Assembly (NCBI GenBank): GCA_003153505.1
Contig: PLZA01000031.1
Coordinates: forward strand, 156,732-220,731
DNA length: 64,000 nucleotides
Origin: Candidatus Dormiibacterota bacterium
Lineage (GTDB): Bacteria; Chloroflexota; Dormibacteria; Aeolococcales; Aeolococcaceae
Direction: 5' to 3'
Shown: one piece after another, positions 17,156 to 27,067 of the stretch
Layout of the letters: each line of letters starts with the position of its first letter
How positions within the stretch are numbered: position 1 is the stretch's first letter
The notes under the pieces: generated by a model
What the model was told of the DNA's origin: nothing
Database searches by the model: none
The model's input: only the letters and a program-made list of their open reading frames with translations
Position numbers and translations under genes: made by a program

Positions 17156-18821
17156 AGACCTCGGTGACCAGCGGCAGGATGAGCGGCCTCCGCTTGGTCT
17201 TCTTGTAGAGGAAGCGCGACAGCCCCTCGTGAATCGCGCCCTGCCAGGCGGTGTAGCCGGCGTCGGGGGTCAGCCGGGACACCAGCGACAGGACGTGTTC
17301 GCGGGCCTCCTCAAACAGCACCTCGGCGTCGTCGGCGACGAACCCCCGGGAGACCAGGTCGGGTCCGGCAACCACGACTCCGCTGGAGCGCTCGACGGTG
17401 ACGACCACCAGGATCACACCGTCCTGAGCGAGCTGCTGGCGGTCGCGAAACACCACGTCACCAGCCTCTTCGATGCTGAGTCCGTCGACGTAGACGTAGC
17501 CCGTGCGCACCCGCTCGCCGGTGACGCGAACCCCGTGCTCATCGACCGCGATCACGGTCCCGTTGTCGATGGCGAGGACCCGCTCAGCGGGGATGCCCAC
17601 CGACCGAGCGAGGGCTGCGTGGAGCGCCAGGTGACGGTACTCGCCGTGCACCGGGATGAAGTACCGCGGCCGCGTGAGCGTGAGCAGGAGCTTGAGCTCC
17701 TCGCGACTTGCGTGACCCGAGGCGTGCACCCCGTGACGCGAGGAGTTGAAGACACGTGCGCCGCGCCGGTACAGGTTGTTGATGGTGCGGTGCACCGATT
17801 CCTCGTTGCCAGGTATGGGGTTGGCGCTGATGATCACCGTGTCCGCCTCGCGCAGGCTGACCATCCGATGCTCGCCTGCAGCGATGCGCACCAGCGCCGA
17901 GAGTGGCTCTCCCTGCGCGCCGGTGCAAAGGATCGCAAGCTCGTTGTCAGGGATGCGCTCGTGCTCCTTGGGCGTGACGAACGTGCCCGGCGGCACGTGC
18001 AGGTAGCCCAGTTCCTCGGCAACCTTGATGTTCTTGAGCATCGAGCGTCCCACGATGAAGCAGCGCCGCCCGCATGCCTGCGCGGCGTTGATCGCCTGCT
18101 GCAGACGCGAGATGTTGGACGCAAACGTCGCCATCAGGATGCGCCCCTGCGCGGCCGCGAAGATGGGCGCGAGGCCTTCGCCGACGGTGCGCTCGCTCGG
18201 CGTCGTCCCCTCCTGCTCGGCGTTGGTGCTGTCACTGAGCAGGAGGAGCACGCCGTCGTCACCGACGCGCGCAAGCCGCGCCAGATCGGGCGGCTCTCCC
18301 TGCACGGGCGTGCTGTCGATCTTGAAGTCACCGGAGTGGACGATGACGCCGGCGGGCGTGCGGACCACCAGGGCGCATGCATCCGGGATGGAATGGGTCG
18401 CGTGCACCCACTCGACCTCGAAACACCCGAGCGTGCGCGAATCGCCGGGACGCACGGTGTGCAGTTCGGTGGTCTCGATGAGTCCGTGCTCGCGCAGCTT
18501 GTTGCGCAGGAATCCCAGGGTCAACGCCGTGCCGTAGACCGGCACCGGGAGGCGCGGCAGCACGTAGGGAAGCGCACCGATGTGGTCCTCGTGGCCGTGT
18601 GTCAGCACGATGCCGCGAATGTTCGCGACACGCTCCTGCAGCCATGCGATGTCGGGGATGACCAGGTCGACGCCGAGCATCTCCTGCTCCGGGAACATCA
18701 GCCCGGTGTCGATGACGACGATGTCGTTGCCGCAGCTGAGTGCCAGCATGTTGCGGCCGATCTCGCCGAGCCCGCCGAGCGGAATCAGCGTGAGTTGAGC
18801 CGAGCTGGGCGCCTCGATCAA
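17154..18821 (-). CDS. rnj: Ribonuclease J
   Basis: A beta-CASP metallo-beta-lactamase RNase with endo- and 5'-exonuclease activity in mRNA decay and rRNA maturation. The metal motif LTHGHEDHIGALPY is at residues about 75-90, with further ligands in VHSGDFKID, the beta-CASP region LLLSDSTNAEQEG, and FIPVHGEYRH. At 555 residues it is typical. The start is a TTG that overlaps the upstream glycosylase stop (TTGA), so the two genes are translationally coupled. Together with rny, the cell has the Gram-positive RNA-decay set. Confidence 0.95.
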   Translation of the reverse strand: MIEAPSSAQLTLIPLGGLGEIGRNMLALSCGNDIVVIDTGLMFPEQEMLGVDLVIPDIAWLQERVANIRGIVLTHGHEDHIGALPYVLPRLPVPVYGTALTLGFLRNKLREHGLIETTELHTVRPGDSRTLGCFEVEWVHATHSIPDACALVVRTPAGVIVHSGDFKIDSTPVQGEPPDLARLARVGDDGVLLLLSDSTNAEQEGTTPSERTVGEGLAPIFAAAQGRILMATFASNISRLQQAINAAQACGRRCFIVGRSMLKNIKVAEELGYLHVPPGTFVTPKEHERIPDNELAILCTGAQGEPLSALVRIAAGEHRMVSLREADTVIISANPIPGNEESVHRTINNLYRRGARVFNSSRHGVHASGHASREELKLLLTLTRPRYFIPVHGEYRHLALHAALARSVGIPAERVLAIDNGTVIAVDEHGVRVTGERVRTGYVYVDGLSIEEAGDVVFRDRQQLAQDGVILVVVTVERSSGVVVAGPDLVSRGFVADDAEVLFEEAREHVLSLVSRLTPDAGYTAWQGAIHEGLSRFLYKKTKRRPLILPLVTEV

Positions 18822-19474
18822 AAGAGATCCATCTGGTCACCGCCTGCGCTGGCTGCAACTCTGCGCAGCTCCGACGCGGACGCGCCACCTGCCCGCCGTG
18901 CCCGCGCCGCCTCGGCATCCGCGAGGTATCCACGGACACGCCGCATGTCGGCTTCGAGGGTCTCCTTGAGGCCCCCGTTGTAGAGCGCCGCAGCCGGGTG
19001 GTACAGGGGAACGAAAACGCGGTCGTTGAGACGCACCCGTTCCCCGTGCAGGCGTGAGATCCCGCCGGCGCCCGGGAGCAATCGTGTCAGCGCGTGACGT
19101 CCGAGCAGGAGGATCACGTCGGGCTGGAGCAGGTCGATCTGCTCATCGAGGAAATGGCTGCAGGCTTCGACTTCGAGGGGTTCGGGATCGCGGTTGCGCG
19201 GTGGGCGGCACTTCACGATATTGGTGATGTAGATGTCGCGTCGGTCGAGCCCTGCCGACTCGAGCAGGCTCGTGAGCAGACGACCCGCCGCGCCGACGAA
19301 GGGCTTGCCCTCACGGTCCTCGTTCTCGCCCGGCGCTTCACCGACTGCCATCACGCGGGCGGTCACCGGGCCGTACCCGGGCACCGCCTGGGTGCGGGTG
19401 AGGTGCAGCGGGCAGGCGGTGCACTCGCGAACCCGTCCGTGGAGCTCGAGCACCTCCTCGGTCGTCGCCACCAT
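18818..19474 (-). CDS. udg: Type-4 uracil-DNA glycosylase (iron-sulfur)
   Basis: Removes uracil from DNA. Family-4 motifs are clear: GEAPGENEDREGKPFVGAAG, NIVKCRPPRNRDP and the catalytic-loop HPAA. Four cysteines suited to the 4Fe-4S cluster appear in ECTACPLH, KCRPP and EACSHF. The family proper ends near residue 180; the last about 40 residues (Ala/Arg rich, ending GGDQMDLF) resemble a tail found in homologues and may bind a partner. It overlaps rnj by 4 bases. Confidence 0.92.
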   Translation of the reverse strand: MVATTEEVLELHGRVRECTACPLHLTRTQAVPGYGPVTARVMAVGEAPGENEDREGKPFVGAAGRLLTSLLESAGLDRRDIYITNIVKCRPPRNRDPEPLEVEACSHFLDEQIDLLQPDVILLLGRHALTRLLPGAGGISRLHGERVRLNDRVFVPLYHPAAALYNGGLKETLEADMRRVRGYLADAEAARARRAGGASASELRRVAASAGGDQMDLF

Positions 19475-19530
19475 TGGCGGAGTTTAGTGCACCACGCGGG
19501 GCTTGCCCGGGCGGTCCATCCAGCGCGCGC

Positions 19531-20541
19531 TCACGTTTCCCGCAGGAGCAGCTCCGCGACCTGCACGGCATTGGTTGCGGCGCCCTTGCGAAGGTTGTCG
19601 GCACTGAAGAACAGCGCGATGCCGTGCTCGCGACCGGGATCACGCCGGATTCGTCCCACCTGGACGTCGTCACTGCCGGCGACCGACCGCGGCATCGGGT
19701 AACGCTGCGCCGCCGGATCGTCGACAACCGCGATGCCGGGCGAGGCGCGCAGCAGCACGCGTACCGCATCCGGGTCTGCCGGGCCTTCGAGCTCGATCCA
19801 GACCGCCGCACTGTGGCCGATCGCCACGGGGACCCGCACGGTGGTCACGCTCATCGCGAGCTCGGGCGCGTCGAGGACGCGCCGGGTCTCGGCGATGACC
19901 TTGACCTCCTCCTCGGTGTCGTCCCCTTGCATGGTCCAGCCACCGGGCACGACGTTGCCGTGGAGCACGTGCGGGTACACATGCGCGGTCGGCGCGAGGC
20001 CCGCAGCATCATCGCGTGCCTGGGCTTCGAGCTCGCCTGCCAGGCCGAGACCGGCGCCGGTGGCGGCCTGGTACGTCGCCGCGGTCACATGGCGGAGACC
20101 GTAGGCGCGTTGCAGCGGCGCGAGCACGATGGTGAGCGGGATCGCGACGCAGTTGGGGTTGGCCACGATGCCCCGATGCCGCCCCAGCGCGGCCGGGTTC
20201 ACCTCGGGAACGACCAGCGGCACGCTCGCGTCCATGCGATACGCGCTCGATTTATCGACGGCGACGCCGCCGGCATCGGCAACTCCCGGCGCATGACGGC
20301 GCGAGGTATCCGCCCCGGCCGCGAAGAAAACGATGTCCGCGCCGCGCAGCGCATCGCCGCTGAGCTCACGCACCTCGATGTCGCCGAGGTGTGTGCTCAC
20401 CCGCCGGCCCGCGCTGCGAGCGCTCGCGTAGAGCGACAGCGCCGACGCCGGGAAGGCGCGTTCGCCGAGGATGCGCACCAGCGTGCCCCCGGCGGCACCG
20501 GTCGCACCCACGACAGCGACGGCCGGTCGCTGAGACGCCAA
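19531..20541 (-). CDS. asd: Aspartate-semialdehyde dehydrogenase
   Basis: Reduces aspartyl phosphate to the semialdehyde for lysine, threonine and methionine synthesis and for cell wall. Signs are the NADP-binding VAVVGATGAAGGTLVRIL, the KSSAYRMD segment, the catalytic cysteine in VANPNCVAIPL, and the active-site histidine in VPVAIGHSAAVWIE. The ORF-track start lies inside pnp. I use TTG 20541 (LASQRPAVAVVGATG), 13 bases after the pnp stop, giving 336 residues. No strong ribosome-binding site is visible, consistent with reinitiation after pnp. Confidence 0.92.
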   Translation of the reverse strand: MASQRPAVAVVGATGAAGGTLVRILGERAFPASALSLYASARSAGRRVSTHLGDIEVRELSGDALRGADIVFFAAGADTSRRHAPGVADAGGVAVDKSSAYRMDASVPLVVPEVNPAALGRHRGIVANPNCVAIPLTIVLAPLQRAYGLRHVTAATYQAATGAGLGLAGELEAQARDDAAGLAPTAHVYPHVLHGNVVPGGWTMQGDDTEEEVKVIAETRRVLDAPELAMSVTTVRVPVAIGHSAAVWIELEGPADPDAVRVLLRASPGIAVVDDPAAQRYPMPRSVAGSDDVQVGRIRRDPGREHGIALFFSADNLRKGAATNAVQVAELLLRET

Positions 20542-20554
20542 AACCGGTGGCTCG

Positions 20555-22705
20555 CTACGCGGGCCCGCCGGCGCCGTTGCCCGCGGCTTCCTGCTGCTTG
20601 GACAGCTCGCGGATCGCCTCGCGACGGGAGAGGTTGACGCGACCCCGGTCATCGACCTCGATCACCTTGACCATGATCTCGTCGCCGATGTTGACGACGT
20701 CCTCGACCTTGTCGACATGGTGCTCGGCGAGCTGGCCGATCCGGACCAGACCCTCCTTCTTGGGCATGATCTCGACGAAGGCACCGAAGCCCATCAGGCG
20801 CGACACCTTGCCTTTGTAGATCCTGCCGATCTCGATGTCGTCGGTGAGGTCGTGGATCATGGCAACCGCCTGCTCGCGCGACGCTGCGTTTGCCGACGCG
20901 ATGAACACGCGACCGTCGTCCTCCACGTCGATCTGGGCACCCGTCTCCTCGACGATCTTGCGGATCATCTTGCCGCCCGGTCCGATCACGTCGCGAATCT
21001 TGTCGGGGTTGATATTGATGACCTCGATGCGTGGGGCCCACAGGCTCAGCTCGGTGCGCGGGGCGGCGAGTGCCTCGGACATCTTTCCGAGAATGTGGAG
21101 CCTGCCGACGCGGGCCTGCTCGAGCGCGCGCTCCATCAAGTCCCAGCTGAGGCCGCTGATCTTGCAGTCCATCTGCATGGCGGTGATCCCAGTGGCCGAG
21201 CCGGCGACCTTGAAGTCCATGTCGCCGAGCGCGTCCTCCATCCCCTGGATGTCGCTGAGGATCGCCGTGTGCTCGGCACCCTCGTCGGTGATCAGCCCCA
21301 TCGCGATGCCCGCGACAGGCGCCACCAGCGGAACGCCGGCGTCCATGAGGGCGAGGCAGGAGCCGCACACCGATGCCATCGAGGTCGAGCCGTTGCTCGA
21401 CAGGATCTCGGTGACGATGCGCACGACGTACGGGAATTTCTCGTCATCGGGCATCACGTTGTGGACCGCCCGCTCGGCGAGAGCGCCGTGGCCGATCTCG
21501 CGACGGCCCGGGGAACGCAGCGGCCTCGCCTCCCCGACCGAAAACGGCGGGAAGTTGTAATGGTGCATGAACCGCTTGAAGTTCTCGAGGCCGAGGCCGT
21601 CGATCTTCTGCTGATCCTGACCGGAACCGATGGTGACGACGGAGAGGGCCTGCGTCTGTCCGCGGGTGAACAGCGCCGAGCCGTGGGTGCGTGGCAGGAC
21701 GCCGACCTCGCACCAGATGGGACGGATCTCGTCCGTACGGCGTCCGTCCGGACGGATGCCTTCATGGAGGATCGCGGCGCGCACCGCCTTCTTGACCTCC
21801 GACTCATACGCCTTGCCGATGTCGGAGCGGGCGTCGGGGAAGCGCTCCTCGAGTGCTGACACGGTCTCCTGCTGGAGCGCATCGAGCGCCGCTTCGCGCG
21901 AAGCCTTGTCGGAGTTGCGCGCGGCGCCGGCGATCCGGGAGGCCACGTGCTCGTGCACGGCGGCAGTGATGTCCGGGGACACCTTCTGCGACGGGTAGCT
22001 CATGGCCGGCTTGCCGATCGAATCGTGCATCCCGCGTTGGAACTCGACGAGCTTGCGGATCTCGTCGTGCGCCATGCGCAGGGCGTCGAGCATCGTGTGC
22101 TCGGAGATCTGATGCGCCCCCGCCTCCACCATGACGATGGCGTCCCACGTGCCCGCGACGATCAGGTCGAGCGCGGACTCATTGATCTGCGTGAGAGTCG
22201 GGTTGAGCATCAGCTGCCCGTCGAGCATGCCGACGCGAACGCACGCCACCGGTCCGCCGTGCGGGATGCCGCTGATCTGCAGGGCGCAGGAGGCACCGGT
22301 GACGGCAAGCGTCGCGGGATCCTGTTCCTGGTCCGTGCTCAGCACGGTCGCGACGATCTGGACGTCGTTGCGGAAGTCCTTGGGGAAGAGCGGCCGCATC
22401 GGGCGGTCGATCATCCGGCTCGTGATGGTCGCAGCCTCGCTGGGCCTCCCCTCACGTCGAGGAAACGATCCCGGAATCCGACCCGCGGCGTAGAGCTTCT
22501 CTTCGTAGTCGCAGGTCAGCGGGAAGAAGTCGATGCCTTCGCGCGGCGCCTTGGAAGCGACCGCTGTGACCAGCAGCGCGGTGTCACCGAGGCGCAGCAT
22601 CACCGCGCCGTTCGCCTGCTCGGCGATGTAGCCGGTTTCGACGATCAGTCGCTTGCCGCAGAAGTCCGTTTCAAATGTTTTCTTGAGATTGTCGGGGATG
22701 GCCAC
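20555..22705 (-). CDS. pnp: Polyribonucleotide nucleotidyltransferase (PNPase)
   Basis: A phosphorolytic 3'-5' exoribonuclease. Two RNase PH-like domains are present: the first with FFPLTCDYEEKLYAAG, the second with GSGQDQQKIDGLGLENFKRF and DFKVAGSATGITAMQMD. A KH domain (DVIGPGGKMIRKIVEETGAQ) and an S1 domain (YKGKVSRLMGFGAFVEI) follow. The start GTG 22705 has AGGAG 8 bases upstream, which fixes it, and the protein is 716 residues. It lies downstream of rpsO as in many bacteria. The 235-base rpsO-pnp gap holds only a minor GC hairpin. Confidence 0.97.
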   Translation of the reverse strand: MAIPDNLKKTFETDFCGKRLIVETGYIAEQANGAVMLRLGDTALLVTAVASKAPREGIDFFPLTCDYEEKLYAAGRIPGSFPRREGRPSEAATITSRMIDRPMRPLFPKDFRNDVQIVATVLSTDQEQDPATLAVTGASCALQISGIPHGGPVACVRVGMLDGQLMLNPTLTQINESALDLIVAGTWDAIVMVEAGAHQISEHTMLDALRMAHDEIRKLVEFQRGMHDSIGKPAMSYPSQKVSPDITAAVHEHVASRIAGAARNSDKASREAALDALQQETVSALEERFPDARSDIGKAYESEVKKAVRAAILHEGIRPDGRRTDEIRPIWCEVGVLPRTHGSALFTRGQTQALSVVTIGSGQDQQKIDGLGLENFKRFMHHYNFPPFSVGEARPLRSPGRREIGHGALAERAVHNVMPDDEKFPYVVRIVTEILSSNGSTSMASVCGSCLALMDAGVPLVAPVAGIAMGLITDEGAEHTAILSDIQGMEDALGDMDFKVAGSATGITAMQMDCKISGLSWDLMERALEQARVGRLHILGKMSEALAAPRTELSLWAPRIEVININPDKIRDVIGPGGKMIRKIVEETGAQIDVEDDGRVFIASANAASREQAVAMIHDLTDDIEIGRIYKGKVSRLMGFGAFVEIMPKKEGLVRIGQLAEHHVDKVEDVVNIGDEIMVKVIEVDDRGRVNLSRREAIRELSKQQEAAGNGAGGPA

Positions 22706-22940
22706 GCGTGTCTCCTGGTGGTGACCCGCGCCGGAGCAACTCCGCTTCGCCGCGCTCGACAGCGGTGAGGTGTTGGGGACTGGGCATCAGGGCTTGCGGC
22801 TCGCGCTGGAGCTGCGGCACCGCTTCCTGATACACGGACCCCAACGTCTCACCTGTGAGTGCGACGTCGCCGGAATGTGCCGGCACCGGGTCGGTTGATG
22901 GTGTGTGTTTCTTGGGTCTGATTCGTGGCCGCGACTGACA

Positions 22941-23207
22941 CTATCGGCGCAGACCGAGGCGCCCGATCAGTGCGCGGTAGCGCTCGACGTCAGTTCCCGA
23001 CAGGTAGTCGAGCAACCGGCGGCGCTGGCCGACAAGCTTGAGCAACCCGCGGCGCGACGCATGGTCTTTGGGGTGATCGCGAAGGTGTTCGGTGAGCGAG
23101 CTGATACGTTCAGACAGCACTGCCACCTGGACCTCGGTGGAGCCGGTGTCCGTTTCGTGGCGCCGATGCTCCGCGATTATCTCGGATTTGGATCTGACGA
23201 TTGGCAC
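22941..23207 (-). CDS. rpsO: Ribosomal protein S15
   Basis: A 30S subunit protein binding 16S rRNA helices 20-22. The ORF track buries it in an unrelated 335-residue frame. From GTG 23207 it reads [20 protein letters not shown] and includes [21 protein letters not shown] and [21 protein letters not shown]. That is 88 residues, the standard S15 length. The ribosome-binding site is weak. It begins 28 bases after the lipid-kinase stop and precedes pnp. Confidence 0.95.
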   Translation of the reverse strand: MPIVRSKSEIIAEHRRHETDTGSTEVQVAVLSERISSLTEHLRDHPKDHASRRGLLKLVGQRRRLLDYLSGTDVERYRALIGRLGLRR

Positions 23208-23235
23208 GATTGTTCGCCGCAAGTCTAACAGGAGA

Positions 23236-24186
23236 TCAACCATCAGCGGCCTGCGCCAGGCGCGGGCACACAAGGGTGAGCGCCCCGGGGATGCACGTGA
23301 CCGTGGCCGGAGTCGTCCCAACCTGCTCTCCCTCGACATCGAAGAGCATCGGCGCACCGTCGCACGACACCCGCACCACTCGAGCGCGATGGACCTCGAC
23401 CTCGTGGCGTGCGACATGCCGGCCCCGGTACAGCGAGGGGATTCCGGTGAGCGCGCGAAGCCGCCCCGTCTCACCGATGATGACCACGTCGAACCGGCCA
23501 TCATCGAGCTTGGCACCGGGCGCGACGCGCATCCCGCCGCCGAAATACTGGCCGTTGGCAACCACGACGCTTCGAACGTCGCGCTCGATGCGTATTCCAT
23601 CGACATCGATGCGTGCGATGCGTGAAACGTACCCGAGCAGCGTGGTGAGGGAGGTGCCCAGAAATATCGCGCTCCCGCGGATGCCTCCCCCCTTGTGAAC
23701 ACTCCTGTTGACGCGCGCCACCACCTCGCCGCCCATGCCGCAGTCGGCGATGTTGATGAAGAAGCGCGAGCGGCCATCCGCGAAATCAATGCGTCCGGCG
23801 TCGATCCGGCGGCTCGACCTCGAGGCGATGAGACGCGCTGCGCCGTCCAGGTCGGCGGGAATCCCGACGGCCCTCCGGAAGTCGCCGCCGGTGCCGCTCG
23901 GGAGCAGGGCGAGCACGGCGTCGGAGCCGATCGGCGTCCCCTCAGCATCGAAGAAGCCGTTGACGACCTCGTTGAGGGTGCCGTCGCCGCCCACGACGAC
24001 GATGGTGCGGTACCCGCCGGCCAGAGCGGCGCGAACAGCCCCGGTGGCCTCGCCCGCCGCTTCGGTGATATGCAGATCGAAGGTCACCCCCGCGCCACGC
24101 AGCGCCGCGGCGGTCGCCGGCCAGTCGCGATGCGTGCGGCCACCGGCGCTCGCCGGGTTCATGACCAGGAATGCGGCCGCGGTCAC
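23236..24186 (-). CDS. Diacylglycerol kinase family lipid kinase
   Basis: A DagK/YegS/BmrU-type cytoplasmic lipid kinase. The nucleotide-binding motif [16 protein letters not shown] is at residues about 63-78, then [17 protein letters not shown] and [21 protein letters not shown], typical of the catalytic domain. It is 316 residues and complete. It overlaps ribF by 4 bases (ATGA) and so is expressed with the riboflavin/tRNA genes. The actual lipid (diacylglycerol, undecaprenol or other) cannot be read from sequence. Confidence 0.9.
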   Translation of the reverse strand: MTAAAFLVMNPASAGGRTHRDWPATAAALRGAGVTFDLHITEAAGEATGAVRAALAGGYRTIVVVGGDGTLNEVVNGFFDAEGTPIGSDAVLALLPSGTGGDFRRAVGIPADLDGAARLIASRSSRRIDAGRIDFADGRSRFFINIADCGMGGEVVARVNRSVHKGGGIRGSAIFLGTSLTTLLGYVSRIARIDVDGIRIERDVRSVVVANGQYFGGGMRVAPGAKLDDGRFDVVIIGETGRLRALTGIPSLYRGRHVARHEVEVHRARVVRVSCDGAPMLFDVEGEQVGTTPATVTCIPGALTLVCPRLAQAADG

Positions 24187-25121
24187 GAGGGAGGCGAGGA
24201 TCGCCGCGCGATGTCCCGAGTGTGCTCGATGTCGCGAGCCATTGCCGCCTTGAGCGCGGCAATCGAGCTGAACGCACGCTCGGAGCGCAGCCGTCGGACC
24301 AGTGCGAGTCGCACCGAACGCCCGTACAGGTCGCCGGCGAAGTCAAGCACATGTGCCTCGACGGTCACCGACCCGCCGCCGAATGTCGGCCGAGTGCCGA
24401 TCCCGGTCGCAGCCGTGCGCCATCCTTCGCCGAAGTTCAACCAGCCTGTGTAGACGCCCGCCAGGGGAATGCATCGCGTGGGGTCGACGCTCAGGTTGGC
24501 CGTGGGCACACCCATGCCGGCGCCGCGACCCTCGCCCCGTTCGACGATCCCCTCCAGCACGTAGGGGCGCCCGAGCATCGAGATCGCATCAGAGAAGGTC
24601 CCCCCGGCAACGGCCTCCCTGACCCGCCCCGACGATACCGGCAGGCCGTCTCGTTTCGCCGGCGCGACCGTGCTCACCGTGAAGCCCCTGTCCCGGCCGA
24701 GACGTGCCAGCACCGCCAGGTTGCCCTCACGCCCGCGCCCCAGGGCAAAGCCGGGCCCCACCATGAGCAGGCGCATGCCCAGGCGTTCGACGAGGGTGGT
24801 CGCGAATCGATCGGCACTCCAGCCACTCAACTCGCGCGTGAAGGGGATGACCACCACTCGATCGATACCGGATTGACGGAGCAGGTCGAGTCGGTTGTCA
24901 AGGCTGCAGAGCAGGGGCGGGCACCCCGACGGGTCGACGACGCACCGCGGATGCGGATCGAAGGTCACCGCGACCGCGCGCCGGCGACCGCGTTCTGCGG
25001 CGCTCCGGACTCGCCCGAGCAGGCGTTGGTGCCCGATGTGGACGCCGTCGAAGCTGCCGATCGTCACCACCGACCCTGGGCCGCCCGCCTCTCCCGCGGG
25101 GAACTCATGGAGCAGTTCCAT
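24183..25121 (-). CDS. ribF: Bifunctional riboflavin kinase / FAD synthetase
   Basis: Makes FMN and then FAD from riboflavin. The N-terminal nucleotidyltransferase shows VVTIGSFDGVHIGHQRLLG with the HIGH-like motif, then VTFDPHPRCVV and LMVGPGFALGRGREG. The C-terminal flavokinase domain shows GMGVPTANLSVD and IPLAGVYTGWL. The protein is 312 residues. It sits 6 bases after truB and overlaps the lipid kinase gene, following the common truB-ribF pairing. Confidence 0.95.
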   Translation of the reverse strand: MELLHEFPAGEAGGPGSVVTIGSFDGVHIGHQRLLGRVRSAAERGRRRAVAVTFDPHPRCVVDPSGCPPLLCSLDNRLDLLRQSGIDRVVVIPFTRELSGWSADRFATTLVERLGMRLLMVGPGFALGRGREGNLAVLARLGRDRGFTVSTVAPAKRDGLPVSSGRVREAVAGGTFSDAISMLGRPYVLEGIVERGEGRGAGMGVPTANLSVDPTRCIPLAGVYTGWLNFGEGWRTAATGIGTRPTFGGGSVTVEAHVLDFAGDLYGRSVRLALVRRLRSERAFSSIAALKAAMARDIEHTRDIARRSSPPS

Positions 25122-25127
25122 CGCGTC

Positions 25128-26069
25128 TCAGCCGGCCAGCACCTTGGTCGGACGGAGCAGGCCGCCGTTCAGCTCTCCGATGCCGATCAGCTCGCCGGTG
25201 GGGTCGTGCATCCGGCATTCCCCCGCGACGTCGGGGAGGACTGCCCGCGGGAGCCACACCGACTGGCCGCGCCGAAGCTGCTGCACCTGCGCCGGTCCGA
25301 GATTGACCACGGGAAGGTGCGCCACCGCGACGTCCGGCGGCAGGAGCGCGAGCCAGGGGTCGTCGAGCGCGCCGAGCTGGTCGAGCGTGATCGAATCGGC
25401 GAGCCGGAGGGGCCCGTAGCTCGTCCGGGAGAGCCAGCCGAGGAGCCCACCCGTGCCGAGCACGTCGCCGAGGTCGGCGGCGAGGACGCGCATGTACGCT
25501 CCCTTGCCGCTGACGACCACGATCTCGGCTTCCGCGACTGCGCCCGGCCGGAAATCGACCAGCTCCGCTGAGTAGATGGTGACTCGACGTGGCTCGCGGA
25601 CCACCTCCTCGCCCGCACGGGCAAGCTCGTACAGGTGCCTGCCCTCGTGCCTCACCGCAGAGTGCATCGGTGGGATCTGGTCGATCTCGCCGACGAAGGG
25701 CGTGAGCGCAGCACGAACCTGGTCTGCCGACAGCGTCCCGGCGTCGGCGCCCGCAACCACCACCCCCTCGGTGTCGCAGGTGTCGCTCCGCTCGCCCAGA
25801 CGGACGATGCAGTGATAGGTCTTGGGCTGGGCGTGGAAGTAGTCGACGAATCGAGTGGTGCGTCCCACGCAGATCGGCAGCAACCCGGTCGCGGTGGGAT
25901 CGAGCGTCCCGGCGTGACCGACGCGTCGCTCGCCCAGGATGCGCCGGACCTGGCGGACGGCATCGAATGACGTGATCCCAGCGGGTTTGTCGAGGGGGAG
26001 CACGCCTCCTCTGCGCGCGACCGCCGACCCGGGGCGAGGGCCGGCGCCCGGCGCGGCGACTCCGGTCAC
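25128..26069 (-). CDS. truB: tRNA pseudouridine-55 synthase TruB
   Basis: Isomerises U55 in the T-loop of tRNA. Signature motifs are GVLPLDKPAGITSFDAV, then GHAGTLDPTATGLLPICVG with the catalytic Asp, and KTYHCIVRLGERSDTCDTEG. The C-terminal region has a short PUA-like segment. It is 313 residues. The start is GTG overlapping the nrnA stop (GTGA). The first about 20 residues are not conserved, but no better start lies nearby. Confidence 0.95.
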   Translation of the reverse strand: MTGVAAPGAGPRPGSAVARRGGVLPLDKPAGITSFDAVRQVRRILGERRVGHAGTLDPTATGLLPICVGRTTRFVDYFHAQPKTYHCIVRLGERSDTCDTEGVVVAGADAGTLSADQVRAALTPFVGEIDQIPPMHSAVRHEGRHLYELARAGEEVVREPRRVTIYSAELVDFRPGAVAEAEIVVVSGKGAYMRVLAADLGDVLGTGGLLGWLSRTSYGPLRLADSITLDQLGALDDPWLALLPPDVAVAHLPVVNLGPAQVQQLRRGQSVWLPRAVLPDVAGECRMHDPTGELIGIGELNGGLLRPTKVLAG

Positions 26070-27067
26070 CCTGCTGAGTCGATCAACCGGCGAGCCACCT
26101 CGAGCACCTTCCGCTCCGCGATGGGGAGCGGGTCTCCGAACTCGGCACCCGCGGCGCGACGGTGACCTCCACCTCCGAATGGCGTGCAGACCTCGGTGGC
26201 ATCGATCGGGTCACGGCTGCGCACGCTGATCTTGGTTCGGTCGGCTGAATGCTCCTTGAAGAGAATTGCAATCTGCATCGAGGCAATGCTCTGGAGCGCG
26301 TCGATGATGCCCTCTGCATCCTGCAGGTCGGCTCCGGTCTCCTCGAGCATGGGCGCGGTGACCTCGGACCAGAGCAGGCGGCCGTCCATCTCGGAGTGCA
26401 TGCGTGCGATCGCCAGGCCTTCAAGACGTACCTGGGCGAGGGAGCGCGACTTGTAGCTCTTGAGCGCGACCCAACCCGGGTCGGCCCCGGCGGCGACGAG
26501 TGCGGCTCCGAGGCGGAGGGACGCCTCAGTCGTGTTCTCGTGCCGGAATCCGCCGGTGTCGGTGAACAGTGCGGCGTAGAGGTTGGTCGCGACCGCGGGG
26601 TTCAACGGGATGCCGAGCTCGCGAAGCAGCCCGTAGATCACCTGGCCGGTCGCGCTCGCCGATGCGTCGACGAGGTTGATCGTGCCGAATGCGGTGTTGC
26701 TCCAGTGGTGGTCGATGTTGACGACCGTGCTCGCGTTTTCGACTTCGCGGCGGCGCTCACCGAAGCGACCCAGCGTGGCGCAGTCGAAGGTGAAGACCGT
26801 TTCACCGAGGGGCGCTCCACCGGTCTCAACCGTCTCGAAGCCCGCCAGGTGCTCGAGTAGCCGGGGCAGGGGCTCGGGAACGACGACTCGAACATCGCGT
26901 CCCCTCGTGCGCAGTGCGATGGCGAAACCCAGGGCGGAGCCGAGGCTGTCGGCGTCGGCGTCCTTGTGCGCAAGACACGTGATCTGTGCCGTGCCGTCGA
27001 TGATCTGGCGGATCGGGTCGACGACGTCCTCGAGGCGCGGCCACGCGGCGGGGGCGGCGACGGTCAT
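26066..27067 (-). CDS. nrnA: DHH/DHHA1 phosphoesterase, NrnA type
   Basis: A predicted oligoribonuclease / 3'-phosphoadenosine-5'-phosphate phosphatase. The DHH domain has AHKDADADSLGSALG (metal ligands), FTFDCATLGRFG and VVNIDHHWSNTAFG. The C-terminal DHHA1 domain has TPFGGGGHRRAAGAEF. At 333 residues it is normal for NrnA, which degrades nanoRNAs in bacteria lacking Orn. It is coupled to rbfA and truB by 4-base overlaps, the usual Gram-positive context. Confidence 0.93.
   Translation of the reverse strand: MTVAAPAAWPRLEDVVDPIRQIIDGTAQITCLAHKDADADSLGSALGFAIALRTRGRDVRVVVPEPLPRLLEHLAGFETVETGGAPLGETVFTFDCATLGRFGERRREVENASTVVNIDHHWSNTAFGTINLVDASASATGQVIYGLLRELGIPLNPAVATNLYAALFTDTGGFRHENTTEASLRLGAALVAAGADPGWVALKSYKSRSLAQVRLEGLAIARMHSEMDGRLLWSEVTAPMLEETGADLQDAEGIIDALQSIASMQIAILFKEHSADRTKISVRSRDPIDATEVCTPFGGGGHRRAAGAEFGDPLPIAERKVLEVARRLIDSAG

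Noticed and set aside
22706-22940. Small ORF (71 residues) or riboswitch in the rpsO-pnp gap
   Set aside because: The ORF has no family-like features and ends near the pnp start; only a 5-bp GC hairpin without a T-run was seen.
22941-23948. 335-residue minus-strand ORF as a single protein
   Set aside because: Only its C-terminal 88 residues are real (S15); the rest is an off-frame reading of the lipid kinase gene.
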